Assembly: GCF_000218685.1 (NCBI RefSeq)
Contig: NW_006763292.1
Location: forward strand, 2,495,909 to 2,559,908
Reading direction: 5' to 3'
DNA from: Serpula lacrymans var. lacrymans S7.9
Taxonomy: Eukaryota; Basidiomycota; Agaricomycetes; Boletales; Serpulaceae
Length of the DNA stretch: 64,000 nucleotides
Below the pieces are notes generated by a model. It made no database searches, was not told the DNA's origin, and was given only the letters and a program-made list of their open reading frames with translations. This document shows, in pieces, positions 10,601 through 22,863 of this stretch (position 1 is its first letter; every line of letters begins with the position of its first letter). The position numbers and the translations under genes are program-made.

Positions 10601-13464
10601 CATTGATATCTCAGCTATACCTCAGGAGGTCTTGACATCGATAATCTCCTGAGTCCAATCAATGTCCGCGACTTGAGCTCCGACTAAACGTCGGCAATTT
10701 CCTGGCAACGCAACTGAACGGGCATGTATGGCTGAGGAGTGTTATTATTCAATAATATGTAAAGATTTTGCTGAGCCCTAAAAATATTATAATACATCTA
10801 CAGAAGTGGAGCGGAGGGTTCAGCACCACTTGTGAGTAGAAGAGTCTCCACCTACTCTTGCACCTTCCATTAGTGAGTGATGTCGAATAGTATGACATGA
10901 TTTACCTATGACTACGATTCACTTGTCATTTGGCGACACAACGTACGATGTCCCAAAGATCAACTTGCTGACCTTGGTACCATCGCTCGATGGTGTATCC
11001 AATAGATTTGCATTATGGTGTCTGATATTGAGTCTTAACATCAATTTCCACATGAGTCATGCTGACGATGAGCTGATATAAATTTTATACGTACGATGCC
11101 AAGATCGAAATTGCGGTAACTGTTCAAGACTTGTTAATTCCCCAGATACAATCAAATAGACCCGCAGCGTACGTTGGACTTGCACCAGCATCACGCCCAG
11201 GAAGACAGAGTCATCCGGTATTAAAAAAAACTAATTTCAATTTCATGTCAGCACTGACTGCCCAAACATTATGTTGCCTTGTGCGAACCAGAAGCATTGT
11301 AGCTAGTCCTACAAATCTATGTTCAGGGTATAATAAGAGTGAGAAATAGCATACTTTTTGCACTAGTTATTCAAACTCACGAGGTCAATAAGTTGGTGCC
11401 TAAGATATAAGCCAGTAAGCGGTTGACAAGACGATCCATTCTTGAAAAGAATCGATTACATGGAACACAAACTCCACAGAGTATAGAATTGCTACTCACC
11501 GATCAAGGCCCGAACGGCCACGGTGCAAATAGTACATGAAAGCACACGCTATCAGAACATCACTTACAACAATAGTGACGTTGCACACAGAAAGAGTTGC
11601 CTATTGCCTTCAATTAGCAGTATTAGACACGACAATGTGGTGATTCTGACACTTACAACAGTATGGTGACGGAAAAGAGTGACTGAAGTCCGGTAAAGGA
11701 GGCTCGAACAAAATGAGCCTAACTCATGCATGAAGCAGTGCTAAGGTGATTCACCTATATACACAAGTGGCGATGGCAACGCCTAGGACAATGCATGCAT
11801 AAGCTATAATGTGCATTTGGACTAATTTCTTCACATACCACAACGGCCAGTTGAAACGAAGGCCTGGAATTACGTGTTAACTATGAGAGTAAGAGAATAG
11901 ATTGGCACTCACGATTATAATGGGAATGTATAGTTTTTCACTGACTATATTGCATGAACATGATTAGATGCTCTCAGGACAATGATCCTTTATGATATGC
12001 ATACGTTTCCATATTCGCCAAGCGAAGTACCTGTTGGAAATTCATATATTTTCCTTCCGAGTTACTGTATCCAAAATATGTCCTCACATATTGCTAACAT
12101 AATCAACGAGCGACTGTAAGTAATCCCATAGATTAGTCTTTACCACCCACCAAAACTACTGGACTCACACCAATAGCACATGTCATCTTTGAAATTCGCA
12201 TCAGCTCACGGTAACGGGGACATTGATCCGACTTACCGTTAATTCCCTTTGCAGTAGAACAAGTGAGTAGAATGCCAGAGGAATGACCGTGCTTACTCAC
12301 CAGTTCACATTGGACAGTGCATTTGGATTGGAGAAATTTACTATGAGATAATAATCCATAGCATACATTGAAAATGCTGCTTGAGTAGTTTCCAATATCC
12401 TGCATATGCATAGTGTTTGAATCAGCATCAAGCGGTCATATGACGCACGTTACCGACCATATCACGGCTACCTATTATTCCCCATGAGCAGTGAACAAAG
12501 TAAGTTCGTTATATTACTAACCATAAATTTAAGACTCGACCGATCGTTGGAATAATTCTGGACATAATAAATTACCTGCATGGATACTATACCATATAAT
12601 CTAGACATCGACCATTTAGTACTAAAGGTTCACAGTCAGCAAATTGCCACTTACATTATACCAAAGAATGTGCCCAACAAAGGTCCGCGCATGAATATTT
12701 CTGCTGGTGACGCCATCTTGCCAACTGAGAGTACAAAGAGACGGAGTAATGGACCAGGCCTAGCTTATAAAGGAAGCTGCTGCAAATGTATGGGTAAATT
12801 GCCATGTCAATAGAGCGTAACGCATCAAAACCTGCCTCCGGACGGAAAGAACGCAGTATTATGTTATCCTCCGAACCCATTCATGGGCTCTTCCTTCCTG
12901 GTTATTAGAGGCCAACCTGATGGCGGCTGTGTACCCATCACTAAAGGCCATTTTTAGAGGATAAGTATGCTTGATGAAATACCTGCTTAGAGGTACGCCA
13001 CGGTGTATAAATCCCAGCTGCAGTCGCGACACGGGTTGTATGTTACTCCATTATCGGAAGATAGTGGATGTAAGGATAGGGAGATGGAATTTTGTGTAAG
13101 GAGGCTTCAGGAACTGGTTGTTGTATCTTGAGCGTCGCGACTGCAATGATTGACGTGCCATAGCCTCCAATCCTGACACTGATCTATATATTGAATTCGG
13201 AATGTTCGAGGCTGGGTTGCGGAGGCACACTTGGATATCCATCCCACGATGACTCGGCCGCCAGCCAAGGAGTCCACCGAGAGATACCAGAACGCGCAAG
13301 TTAAATTAGCATGAAACCTTGTCGCAGTCACGGTGCAGATAAGTGGAAAATGTCACAGCGTCACAGTGGGCCATCTCACGTGGCAGTGACTGTCGTCGAA
13401 GTACCGCGGCAAGTGCCTCCTTCAAGTTCCCCTCAAGTTCAAACTTGCCTTCAAACTACCAAGC
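10601..13464. other. 2.9-kb stretch with no gene recognised
   Basis: Rather AT-rich sequence with only short frames. Isolated donor- and acceptor-like signals occur on the minus strand (for example around 12245-12302 and 11376-11500), so a decayed or intron-rich gene is possible, but no protein family could be read. The last 200 bases are the promoter of the RING-CH gene and contain CACGTG at 13377-13382. Confidence 0.5.
12133..12411 (-). CDS. Unrecognised short open frame with splice-like signals (doubtful)
   Basis: A 92-residue open frame that would also stay in frame if a 54-nt GTGAGT...AAAG segment (about 12249-12302) were removed as an intron. A TGCAG acceptor-like site lies just inside its 5' end (about 12402), hinting that it could be the last exon of a longer gene. 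The reading ends SPVVLVGGKD. No family is recognised and nothing upstream could be joined to it with confidence. It may be a gene relic or chance. Confidence 0.15.
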   Translation of the reverse strand: MHMQDIGNYSSSIFNVCYGLLSHSKFLQSKCTVQCELVSKHGHSSGILLTCSTAKGINGKSDQCPRYRELMRISKMTCAIGVSPVVLVGGKD

Positions 13465-15267
13465 ATGCCAACGGCACAACGAAGTGTGCCCACTGTCAAT
13501 GACCTTAGGGTACATAATACGTGCGCTTTTATATCTGGTACATCCTCTGACCTAATCCGCAGGTGAAACTCTGCTACATATGTCGGGAGGAAGAGCGATA
13601 TGATGGTGAGCTTGGTTGACTTGTTCAGACATTTAACTCTCAAAACACATATTTATATAGCACCGGAGGATCCTCCTAGACCATGGACACACCCGTGCAA
13701 TTGCACTCTGGTTGCACATGAGTCATGTTTACTGCAGTGGATTCAAACATCTCAGCAGAATCGATCTCGTGCACCAAATGCCCTGAAGTGCCCTCAATGT
13801 GGATCTGCCTACGAGCTCGAAAGCGATAACCCTTGGATCCTTAGACTTTTGGATTCAGGTAACAAAGCGTTGTCACTCATGGGAAGGATGGTCACAGTAG
13901 CAAGCGTGACGAGTATAGTTGTATCCTTTGGAGCAGGTGAGGCCGACTCTGTCTAGACAAGCGTCAATATTAAGGTAAATATACCAAGGCATATATATCG
14001 TAAGCACTGCATATGGTGCATATGCATTGCAGGAGTTCTTGGGTAAAGAGTAAGTTCAAGGCTAATGTCGTAAACCGTCATCTATAACTCACTACCTTTG
14101 CATTAGGATGTTTGATATCCTCCTCTCGGAAGATCCGAGTAACTGGCCGTGGCATAGCTTCATTAATCTACCTCTAATTCCTGTAGGACTTATTGTCTCT
14201 CGCTTACCTTTCTCGACAACCGTCCTACCCATTGTACCAATGCTTCTTGCTTGGACCACTTCTACTCCAGTTCAGTCCAACGAACGCATAATTCTCGAAA
14301 AGTGGAAGAGTTCTATCATGGCTGCGCGCCGAGAAGAGTACCCCGTCCTTCCCAATTGGCCACCACCCCCTATGCTCCTGGGACTTTTCGTTTTCCCTGT
14401 CGTCCGTCACCTGTACAAGCGTCTTTCCACGTATGTATCCCACTGGGTCCTCAACACGCATCCAAATCAGGCCAACGCCCCAATCCAACGCGTTGTCCTA
14501 GCTTTGAACGAAGGAGGTCCTTTCCGTATTCGCATCGGCGCCAATCTCGATGACCATCCCGAAGGCGATCAAGGAAATGCTGCAAATGCCCAGGCAGGCG
14601 CTCGCCAGCCGAATGCCGAAGTAGGCGATAACGCTGATGCAGCGCCAGAGGATGCAGCTGCAGCTGCAGAAAACACCATACGTGTTTCTGGAACATCACT
14701 AGGCCGCCTCATCGGTGGAGCTCTGATCATACCGCGTATTTCTAGCCTCATGGGATCACTTCTTTTGCGTTTATCTAGGCACTCGCTGCTCCTGCGACGG
14801 ATATTAGCCGTTCGTCCTCCGCTCCCCAGAGGAGTGGTTCTACCACCTTTGGGACCCATGTTCAATGAGAAGAAGTGGCAGACGATGGGTCTAGCGAAAC
14901 AAATGGGACTGGCTGGTGTCATGGGTTTGACTGTTGCCTGGAGGGGTACATATGCGTGGGCCGAGTGCGATCCTGTCTGGTCCGTCCATTTTTTTGTCTT
15001 CGATAATCATTAGTTGATGAATGAAGTGCAGGTGGCGAAATTCTATAGGTCTCGGTCTTTTCACTCTGGTATGAGCAATCCAACTTCTCTATTTTGGGTT
15101 TAATCTAACCCTCATGTTTACCAAAATTATCATAGGCTAAAGACTGTCTATATCTTCTCCATTTGTGGCTTGCAAAGCGCGAGCTGGAGAGCAGACGCGT
15201 CAAAAGTAGATCGTTCGAAGGGGTGGATGCCAGAGAATTAGACCTTATTGTGCCACGAACGTCATGA
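13465..15267 (+). CDS. RING-CH (MARCH-type) membrane E3 ubiquitin ligase
   Basis: Seven exons join in phase to 488 residues: 13465-13509, 13563-13605, 13661-13936, 13989-14049, 14107-14979, 15032-15068, 15136-15267. The N-terminus carries a RING-CH zinc finger: CYICREE at residues 20-26, then HPCNCT, the histidine HESCLLQW, and CPQCGSAYEL. This C4HC3 pattern recruits E2 enzymes. Several hydrophobic segments follow (around GRMVTVASVTSIVVSFGAG, FINLPLIPVGLIVSRLPF and MLLGLFVFPVV), with an acidic, Ala-rich loop (about residues 270-310) between membrane segments, and a conserved C-terminal WWRNS motif. It probably ubiquitinates membrane proteins in the endomembrane system or mitochondria. The start is a short first exon fixed by phase; 5' UTR and first intron lie close behind a CACGTG box. 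Converges on the eIF2-gamma gene. Confidence 0.85.
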
Positions 15268-15442
15268 GCATAGGACGCTTACAACATATTATTTGCATGT
15301 ATGATCCGGGAAGCTGACTCAATACATTGAAGACTAGCCACTGTTGATCAGCGCGAAATAATAAGACAGCCCACTTAGAGTGGCGAGCCTTCTAATGCTA
15401 CAGGCGATGTTGAAATTGGAGATACAGAGTGAGCTATCGATG

Positions 15443-17221
15443 TTAATCTACCTCTAGTACAGTGCCACGCTGTACACTTCCCCAACCTGGATGGATTATC
15501 GTGTGAGATATGCACGCAACCCATACAATACTCTAGAAACTTACCAACAAGCCGCCAGTGCTTCTCGATACGCCTTGAAAGGGCTACCTTCTCACCAACT
15601 TCAGTGCAAGCCGGCGATGTCAATTGAATCTTCGCCAGATCAGCTTTCACGCTCAAAACACGTCCTCCGGTTGAGGTAGAGCCGATGTTGATTAGTAGCA
15701 GCTCGTTCTTCACGAGCTTGGAAACCTTTGTTTGTTTCTTGTCTTCGGTCTTTACACCAAGTAAACGGCGTAACAAGAACAGGCTAATTTCAAGCTCTAA
15801 ACAAGACCGTATACGGTTTTTTCAGCCGTCGCTTCTCATGGAGGCACATGAACTTGCCTGTGTAAATCTTAGGCAACTTCCCAACAGCACCGAGGACTTG
15901 ACCAACAAGACGATCTGCTCTGCATAACGTAGGATCTATTCTAGTACCCACACCGATCAGACCTCCAGGAACAGCAAATTGCAGCTGGTTATTTTCTGCG
16001 AGTAAAGTAACGATGCGGCTGAAGATGGGTTTGCACCGATTCCGTCCAGCGCTATCCTTCGTGACAATTCCGGGTCGGATTTCAACTTCCTGGCCCAAAC
16101 GGAGAACTCCGGTAAGAATGGAACCACCTGCTACACCTCCTTTAAGCTCATCTACTTCTGCTCCTGGTTTATTGACATCGAAGGATCGGATGACGATTAA
16201 TCGCGGATCGGATGTGAAGTCGCGAACAGGGATGGGAATGCGTTTGACGATATATTCGTTCACGGCGTCAATGTTATATTTAAGCTGAGCTGATATGGGT
16301 ACAATTGGGGATGCTTCGGCCACTGTACCTGAAAATGCATGCATACGGATGAGCATCTAATCATAATACCTATTATTCGACTCACCCTTGACGAAGGCAG
16401 CAATACTTTTCTGATGTTCAAGTGCTTGAGTTTCTTTGATCAAATCGACTTTGTTCTGCAAAATAATGATGTTTTCTAGCTTCATGATCTCTACTGCAGC
16501 CAGATGTTCCGATGTTTGCGGCTGTGGACATGTTTCATTTCCTGCGATAAGCAGTAATGCAGCATCCATGACGGCAGCTCCGTTCAACATGGTGGCCATG
16601 AGAATGTCGTGACCGGGACAATCAACGAAAGATACATGGCGAACCAGTTTCATCCGATGGCCACACCCTGGTCGCTCGCATGGGGGATTGTCTTCCTTGT
16701 CCGATCTATAGGAGCGATAGCAACCCGGTCGTGGACATGCTTCATTCTCGCACTTGTAGATCTATAATGTCCGGAATTGAACATAAGTGAATGACTGATT
16801 AATTATCATCATCGCTCACTTTTGCATTGGCGTAGCCAAGCTTGATGGTGATATTTCTGACCAGTTCATTCTTAAATCTGACAGTCATAACACCAGAAAT
16901 TGCTTTTACGACTGTTGACTTTCCATGGGCGACATGTCCGATGGTACCTGCAATGGATCATCTATGATCAACCATAGCTTTACGTTGCCGCTTAATAAAC
17001 GCACCCAAGTTTATCGTAGCCTGAGCCGAGTATCGGTCAGACATCGCGATAAAATCAAAGCATAGGATACGCACTTGTTTTGATATTACTTCTGGTGAAA
17101 GGGGCGTCAATGTCGAGGGATCAATCTCGATTTTTGGGATAGCCTCGACAACATCGTCCTCCTCCTCCTCCGATTCTGAATCCTCCTCGTGGTGCTTTTG
17201 CAGCGTTTCGTCGCCAGACAT
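15443..17221 (-). CDS. GCD11: Translation initiation factor eIF2 subunit gamma
   Basis: The GTP-binding core of eIF2, which carries initiator methionyl-tRNA to the 40S ribosome. After an acidic N-terminus come the P-loop GHVAHGKST, a four-cysteine zinc ribbon ([11 protein letters not shown] ... CERPGC), DCPGHD (G3), NKVDL (G4) and ISAQ (G5). Domain II and III follow, with LPKIYTELEIS, and the C-terminus ends [14 protein letters not shown] at the TAA 15443-15445. Total length is about 465 residues, normal for the family. The ATG at 17221 opens the acidic leader, standard for fungal orthologues. At least six introns; one (15797-15857) has a GC donor. It is transcribed divergently from the small gene at 17807 and converges with the RING-CH gene (175 bp apart). 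Identification is secure. Confidence 0.96.
15797..15857 (-). other. GC-AG intron in eIF2-gamma
   Basis: On the minus strand the exon end ACAG is followed by gcaagttc and the intron ends gtttag. Joining there gives IYTELEIS, one of the best conserved stretches of eIF2-gamma. No GT donor nearby gives this frame. The intron is 61 nt. Confidence 0.85.
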
Positions 17222-17806
17222 GTTCTATATTGTCAATCGAGTATGATAATGTATAATCGAGTCTTCCTAACGATAATCCAGCGATTTCAGGGTCAATGTA
17301 CGCAGGTTCCAACACTATGCTCGCCGGCGTGACTCGATTATGCAGATACCAAAAATCTTGATCGGAGTTTGAAGCAAATTCCTAAATGGATTGTTTTGTG
17401 GCCTATTTGTCACGTGCTACCCCGGATAATGACCAAATCAGGTTTTTGGTGTGGAACTTGAAAGCTGCCACTGGCCACTCAAATCGCTAGTTTAACAGGC
17501 CTGCAGTATGAAATCTAGCATGTACAGGTTTATCATGCAGCAGCATATGCCACGTCTCCAACGATAATTCTGGTTCAATAGATATTCACAATCGGATGGT
17601 AGCAGTATCGCAACAGCTCTGAAACGATCATAGGCACTCCACCGGAATCACCCATCCGACATCTTGGAGTTCACAAAATACATATGCATACGTCACAGAA
17701 CTTGGATCTGACTTATAAAGTGGCTCTTTTATCGAAAGTCCCCCTGTCTCCAAACTTACACGATTAATCAAACCACAGCGGTGCCATTTACATAGCTCGC
17801 AACAAT
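17222..17806. other. Divergent promoter region of eIF2-gamma and the 17807 gene
   Basis: 585 bp of non-coding sequence between two divergent starts. It contains the palindrome CACGTG at 17411-17416, 190 bp before the eIF2-gamma ATG. No other gene is seen. Confidence 0.5.
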
Positions 17807-18388
17807 ATGTTAGGAGAAGGTGGGCTCCAGTTTCGTTCTTTGTTTTGATAACTTATCTTCTAATTTGAACAGCGGATGCTAAATTTCCCGGACAAGGTGG
17901 AGACGGTATTCCGCCTTCCCCTTCTAGAGAGAACCCTGGCCAGGTGTGTACCATCTGTTACGGTTTAACTACTAGTGACGACGCCTGTTCATCTTTATCG
18001 TAGGTTTACCCAAAGTCGGATCCCAAAGGTAACATAAAAGAGTAAACCTTGCTACAGTTGTTTCCATATTCATCAGAGATTATTAGCTGCACCGAAGGAT
18101 ACTATACCCGGTACGGGAAAGCAGAATGAAACGTCATCGTTTACCGGAAATCCGTACCTACTGCAAGGAGCATTGGACAAGCTCTACCATTCCCTTACAG
18201 ATGTAATAAATATTATTCAAGAAGAGAAATCGACGATGGGTGGCTCCAGTGAGGAAGTGGCGTTCTTAGCGAAGTTAAAGTGCTGGAGGAATGATATCAC
18301 ACATGTACGTGACAGCAAAAGCCAGGGGCCCAGAATATCTGGAATGGATGGTGTGCCAGCGGATGAGGGGGGTATGTTTACTGATTAG
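17807..18388 (+). CDS. Small hypothetical protein, 136 residues
   Basis: Four exons join in phase: 17807-17819, 17873-17943, 18004-18028 and 18087-18388, total 411 nt. Each junction has a good GT donor and AG acceptor, and all three phases match, which makes a real gene likely. The product is soluble and hydrophilic: a Gly/Pro/Ser-rich first third, then a helical segment (YHSLTDVINIIQEEKS, about residues 70-85) and FLAKLKCWRNDITHV. There is no signal peptide or membrane segment and I recognise no family. The start ATG is the only one that feeds the phased exons. It is divergent from eIF2-gamma and convergent with the next hypothetical gene. Confidence 0.5.
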
Positions 18389-18687
18389 GATAGCTTACAA
18401 TTTCTTCGCTGTTTTCGGTTCACAACTGAGGAATCAAAGCAGTTTCACTGTTTTATCACTTGAATTGTAGCGGTACAGTTCTGAAATACAAGTATACAAT
18501 ATTGGTGCAAAGTATGAACAGATTATGCAGATATGAAGTGCTAAGAACAAAAATGAATTTCAGAAGTTCGTTTCTGCGGTTTGGTTTATTCGAGACCTGA
18601 AATTCAAGAAATTTGAAGGTGTCAGAGATAGTGTACGTACTTTAATAGAGAAAAACTACATACCTGTATATCGTAACGATAGCAATA

Positions 18688-19746
18688 TCAATCCCTCCCA
18701 GTGACCTTTGCTGAAGAAAACCGTATCTGCCCTCGAGACTGGAATCCAGTCTTTCTCCCCCCGCAGAATATGCCAAAATTACGGCGACCTGGGAACGGAC
18801 CTGATCGCACTGCTGGTGGCGAATTTTCGGTCCCGCTATCCCATAGCTTTGTTTCACGATTGGGATGTTGCCGGTGAACGGGGCGAGATCGAGCTGTTGA
18901 TGTACCGTATAAGAATTTCGTAGAAGTTCGATTCCTGCTATCACCTTGCTCAGAATCGACCGGGAAGGCATCCGGTGCTATTTGTGGTGTTTAGAATACC
19001 CACTGAAGTTGTGGACGATGTACTTACGGAGCATGACTTTATCGGGTACTTCATGTTTTCTTGCTGTGGAAGTTGTGCCAGACGAGCCAGGTAGTGTCCA
19101 TTGTCTCTGCGAAGGGCAACTTCCTGCTTTTATCAGAGACTCGTCTAAGCCTAGCTGAGAGTATGGATCGATTTTGCATCGGATGACCAGTCGCGTAGAT
19201 AAAGGAAGTAGCAATCTTTTTAGTCGACCTGGAACATGTAAAACGATGAGTCAGAAACACCCACGAATCCAAGCTGCCAGCTTAGAATATACCTTGAAGA
19301 TCAGCGGTAAAATTATTCCGTTTGAATCGTAATAACAAGAGCAGTTTGAAATAAACTGATTTATACGGCAGAAAAGATGCGGAACAAGACGTAAAAAGAT
19401 GAAGTTTCAAGCCAGCACGAGTGAGGGTTGTGCGTGCAATCTTACAATATAGATAATGGTTATTAGTGACGAACCAATAGTACTGACGCCTGAGCAGGGA
19501 AACGATTTACCTCCATCAAAGCAATTATCTATAGTGACACATATATCAGACTGCGAAAACGATCTCGTCAGAAAAAGAGAAATTTCAAACCTTTTTGCCA
19601 TGTCGCTTAAATTCAGATAAAGCCAGTCTACTACAAGTGAGAAGCTCTCCTGCTGCAGATAGAAAATACTGGAGGCAAGAGAGACGTCGAGCTATGTCGA
19701 CCGAGGATTTCTGTAAGTCTACTGTAGGAGAAATATCTGCGCTCAT
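18688..19746 (-). CDS. Hypothetical multi-exon gene (tentative model)
   Basis: Exons 19591-19746, 19511-19550, 19367-19440, 19265-19292, 19028-19228, 18945-18977 and 18688-18893 join in phase to 245 residues with canonical donors and acceptors. One intron would be only 36 nt. The first exon (MSADISPTVDLQKSS..., 52 residues) looks protein-like. In the last exon a second frame is also open for about 100 codons (to 18642) and looks more protein-like, so the 3' end could be spliced differently. No family is recognised. It converges on the gene at 17807 and is divergent from MCM10. Confidence 0.35.
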
Positions 19747-20380
19747 GATGCTTATTTTATTGGAAGAACGAGCAGCTTGTGGCGAGGATGATGGTAGAAG
19801 GATGGTAAGAAGAGCTATGTTTTCGGCACAGCTTTAAAGGCCACTCCGTATTAAAAGCCTGTTGCAGGCACTGGGAGCCGCATGAATCACCGTCACGGTA
19901 TATTCCGGGGTGGGTATTGAGTAGATATCTACGGCCATCCCTGGAGGCACTGTGCAAACAATCCAAACCACCAAACCGCACCGTACGACCGTGGAATCTG
20001 TATATTCTTGCCTTTTTTTGTTCGTAAACCTTGAGCCATTCAGAAAACTATTTACTCCTCGGAAGAGCGTCCACCAGCCTGGAAAAGATAAATCTGCCAA
20101 GGGTCTTTGTCTCTGAGTTCCAATATATATCCGTGGGAAGTGGCCAATACGTTTATTTCATTTCTTGATTTGGGTATTAGGTGAAGAAAAGGTTAGAATA
20201 TTATGTAAATTCAGCCAAATAACGCGTCTGCTTCGCGCGTCTGTCAATACACGACGATCTTATACACACCTTGTCTTATCCCCTCATTTGTTTCCTTGCG
20301 CTGGACGTGTTCACCGGGTAAGCCTATGAGAATACATTATGTTTGATACCAATACAGAACGCAGATATACACCTTAGAGA
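19747..20380. other. Intergenic region upstream of MCM10
   Basis: 634 bp without a convincing gene. Its right part is the MCM10 promoter, holding an ACGCGT box at 20222-20227. Short minus-strand frames around 19834-20100 are not supported by splice signals or any motif. Confidence 0.4.
20222..20227. promoter_or_regulatory. MluI cell-cycle box (ACGCGT) upstream of MCM10
   Basis: Exact ACGCGT palindrome 154 bp before the MCM10 ATG. In fungi this box is bound by MBF (Mbp1-Swi6 type) and drives G1/S transcription of replication genes. Site seen in sequence; function inferred. Confidence 0.45.
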
Positions 20381-22863
20381 ATGGAGTCGTCTACTCTTAG
20401 AACCGAGCAGGAGCGCCAAAGACAGCTCGAGCTCCGGAGGCAAATCCAAAATCTAAAGGCTCAGCTGAAAGACTTCTCAAAAGAAAGGACACCTCCGCCT
20501 GCGTCTCCAAAGAGGAAAGCTCCAGATTCAACGTTGCTAGCCCCTGCGACGCCATCCCCAAGTGAGTCGTTTATGACTCATTATACACGGGCCGTTAGTT
20601 GATAATAATCTCCGCCCAGAGAAGAGGAGAGTGGAGCGCAAGTTAAAGGAAAGCGCGACATCAAAGGCTCAAACTACGAAATCTAACACGTATATAGCAT
20701 ACAATAAGGAACCCCAGAGAAACCAAGCCACAGTCGCTGAAGTCGACCTCCGGCGCTCCCTTGCTCCTTCGAATGTTCTCAATAAGTTATCATTCTTAAG
20801 TAAGGACAAGGATAAGGACACCCTACCAAACGTTGCAGTACGATCAACTGCATTTTCTGACAAACCCAAAACGAAAGTCCTACCTCAACCTGAAGTAGTT
20901 TCGGACATGGCTACAGAGTGTGCGCCGCATAAAGACAGTGTTCCAAAAAGAGATGACCGCCTTGCCCTTTTGGAGGAAATATCGATTGGTCCGTCAGAAC
21001 ATAAAGCACCATTTGATGATCCATTCTTCGAGCAGATGGAGCCCAATTCAGGCATTCGTCTTTCGTGAGTTTTCCGATTAAATGTGCTCTCTAACACCGT
21101 TAAATTTAGCCGAAAACAGGTCTCGGGCGTTGTCGCATGAAGACCTTCAGGAATACCTTGAAGGGCGATGCTACCTTTCGCCGTCCCGTCTATATTCTTC
21201 TATTCAGTTATTGCCAAATAAACAGGGCTATGATGTTCCAGTCGAGTGCGACTGGATTACTATAGCCGTGGTCGCAGAACGCGGGCCAATTAGGTTCAGT
21301 CGTGCTCCTGTAGGAATCGGCCACGAAGGGAACGATGCTGTTAAAGGCAAACAACTCAATAACAGCGAGAAGAACGGTCGGCCAAATTGGAACAAGAATC
21401 GGAAGGACGAGAAGGGAAAAGACAAAGATGAAGGGCCACGAGGCGGAGGCAAGAAATACGTCAATATGAAACTCATTGACTTTGGCTCGCGCTCTTCTTC
21501 GTCGGCGACCGGAGGAAAGGCTGTTATTCGAGGCGACGCATTTTTGTCTCTTTTGCTATTCGAATCTGATAATTTTGACCGAGTCACTGGCGAAAATGGT
21601 CAAGATAGAAAAATATATAAAGGTGGTAGCAGAGGCGCATTTGAAGTTATGTCAAAGTTAAAAGAAGGTGATGTCATAGCGCTTCTCAATCCTAAAATCC
21701 TAAAACCTTTTCAGGTATGTCCTAAGAGCATCTGTAGTCCTCCGCTGATTGTATCTGGTTAAATTCTCTTTCAGCGGGCAGCTGATACACCCCATCCTGT
21801 AAACAACATCCTCGCTGTTACCCCAGAATCAGCCGATTCGATTATGTCTATTGGACGGGCGCGTGATTTAGGCATGTGCAAAGTGCTGAAGCGGGACGGC
21901 AAAGTTTGTGGCAGCTGGTGCGACAAACGTGTCAGCGAAGTCTGCGATTATCATGTCCAGAATGCAGTAGAAAGGCAGAGGGCCGGACGGGCCGAGTTTT
22001 CCATTGGGTATGTTCAGGAATACTTCTCGCACACTTAAATCAAAAGGCTAAACTTATGTTCGACAGGACTTCAGGCATGTCGTCGTCGTCCTTCAAAAGA
22101 AAGCCAGCTTATGACCCTGCGCGCCAGTGGGGACTTAAGCCCGACGACTCTAGGACCGGTGATGCAACGTACATTGTATCTGGACATATCGTAAATGGCT
22201 CTGGGAATGATACGAAGTCACTGTATGCCTCGGAAAATATGGGCCGCGAAGGACAGGCAAAGGCGAAACGTCAACTAGAGCGAGATACAGATCGTGAACT
22301 ACAGGCACTCTTGAAGAGAGATAGGGAAGGTATCAGGGCAGTTCTGAGGGCCAGAGAAGTAGGTTTACAGAAGGAACCCGATTCCCAAGGAACAGGGAAA
22401 AAGGGAAAGGGAAAAGCAGCTGGAAAATCTAATGGGGACAAGGACGACATCGAGAAGCAAGGGTCAAATTCGGTTGATATACCCAAGACCTCTTACTCAG
22501 CCAAGATAATCAAGAACCTTGGCTTCGATCCTTCCACAAAACCGGGTCAAAAGCGAGCGTCTGGTGACGACGCTACCCAGAGGAAGGTATGTTGCGCTTT
22601 ATGCAATGTGCCAAGCGCAATATAATTTTACCCATATAATTTAGCTCCAGGCCCTTGCTGCGATTCAATCTTCCAGAAAAGATATACGCCTCGACCCACG
22701 TCCAGGCCAAAGGATACGGTCCTGCGTCATTGGAATGTCGTCCACTACGCAACCAAATTCGACCAATCTCAGCCCAGCCGGAAACGGGATGGATTATGTA
22801 TCAGATGACGACGTTCCGCATTCAAGCCACGTAATGATAGATCTGGACGGAAGTGATTCTTAG
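20381..22863 (+). CDS. MCM10: DNA replication protein Mcm10
   Basis: Essential replication factor that binds the CMG helicase and single-stranded DNA. The product has an N-terminal coiled-coil-like segment (RQRQLELRRQIQNLKAQ), a basic KKRRVERK stretch across the first splice junction, and then the Mcm10 core. The core starts SSRALSHEDLQEYLEGRCYLS and contains an OB-fold interrupted by a charged insertion (about GKQLNNSEKNGRPNWNKN). Next is the zinc finger CKVLKRDGKVCGSWCDKRV with SEVCDYH, diagnostic for Mcm10. A lysine-rich C-terminal part ends VMIDLDGSDS at TAG 22861-22863. At least four introns; the second uses the acceptor just before GTCTCGGGC, because the nearer one leads to a stop. An ACGCGT box lies upstream. 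Identification is secure; the exact length, around 760 residues, depends on the splice sites. Confidence 0.94.

Noticed and set aside
18924..18945. tRNA T-loop-like GTTCGATTC
   Set aside because: No matching acceptor, D or anticodon arms in the surrounding bases.
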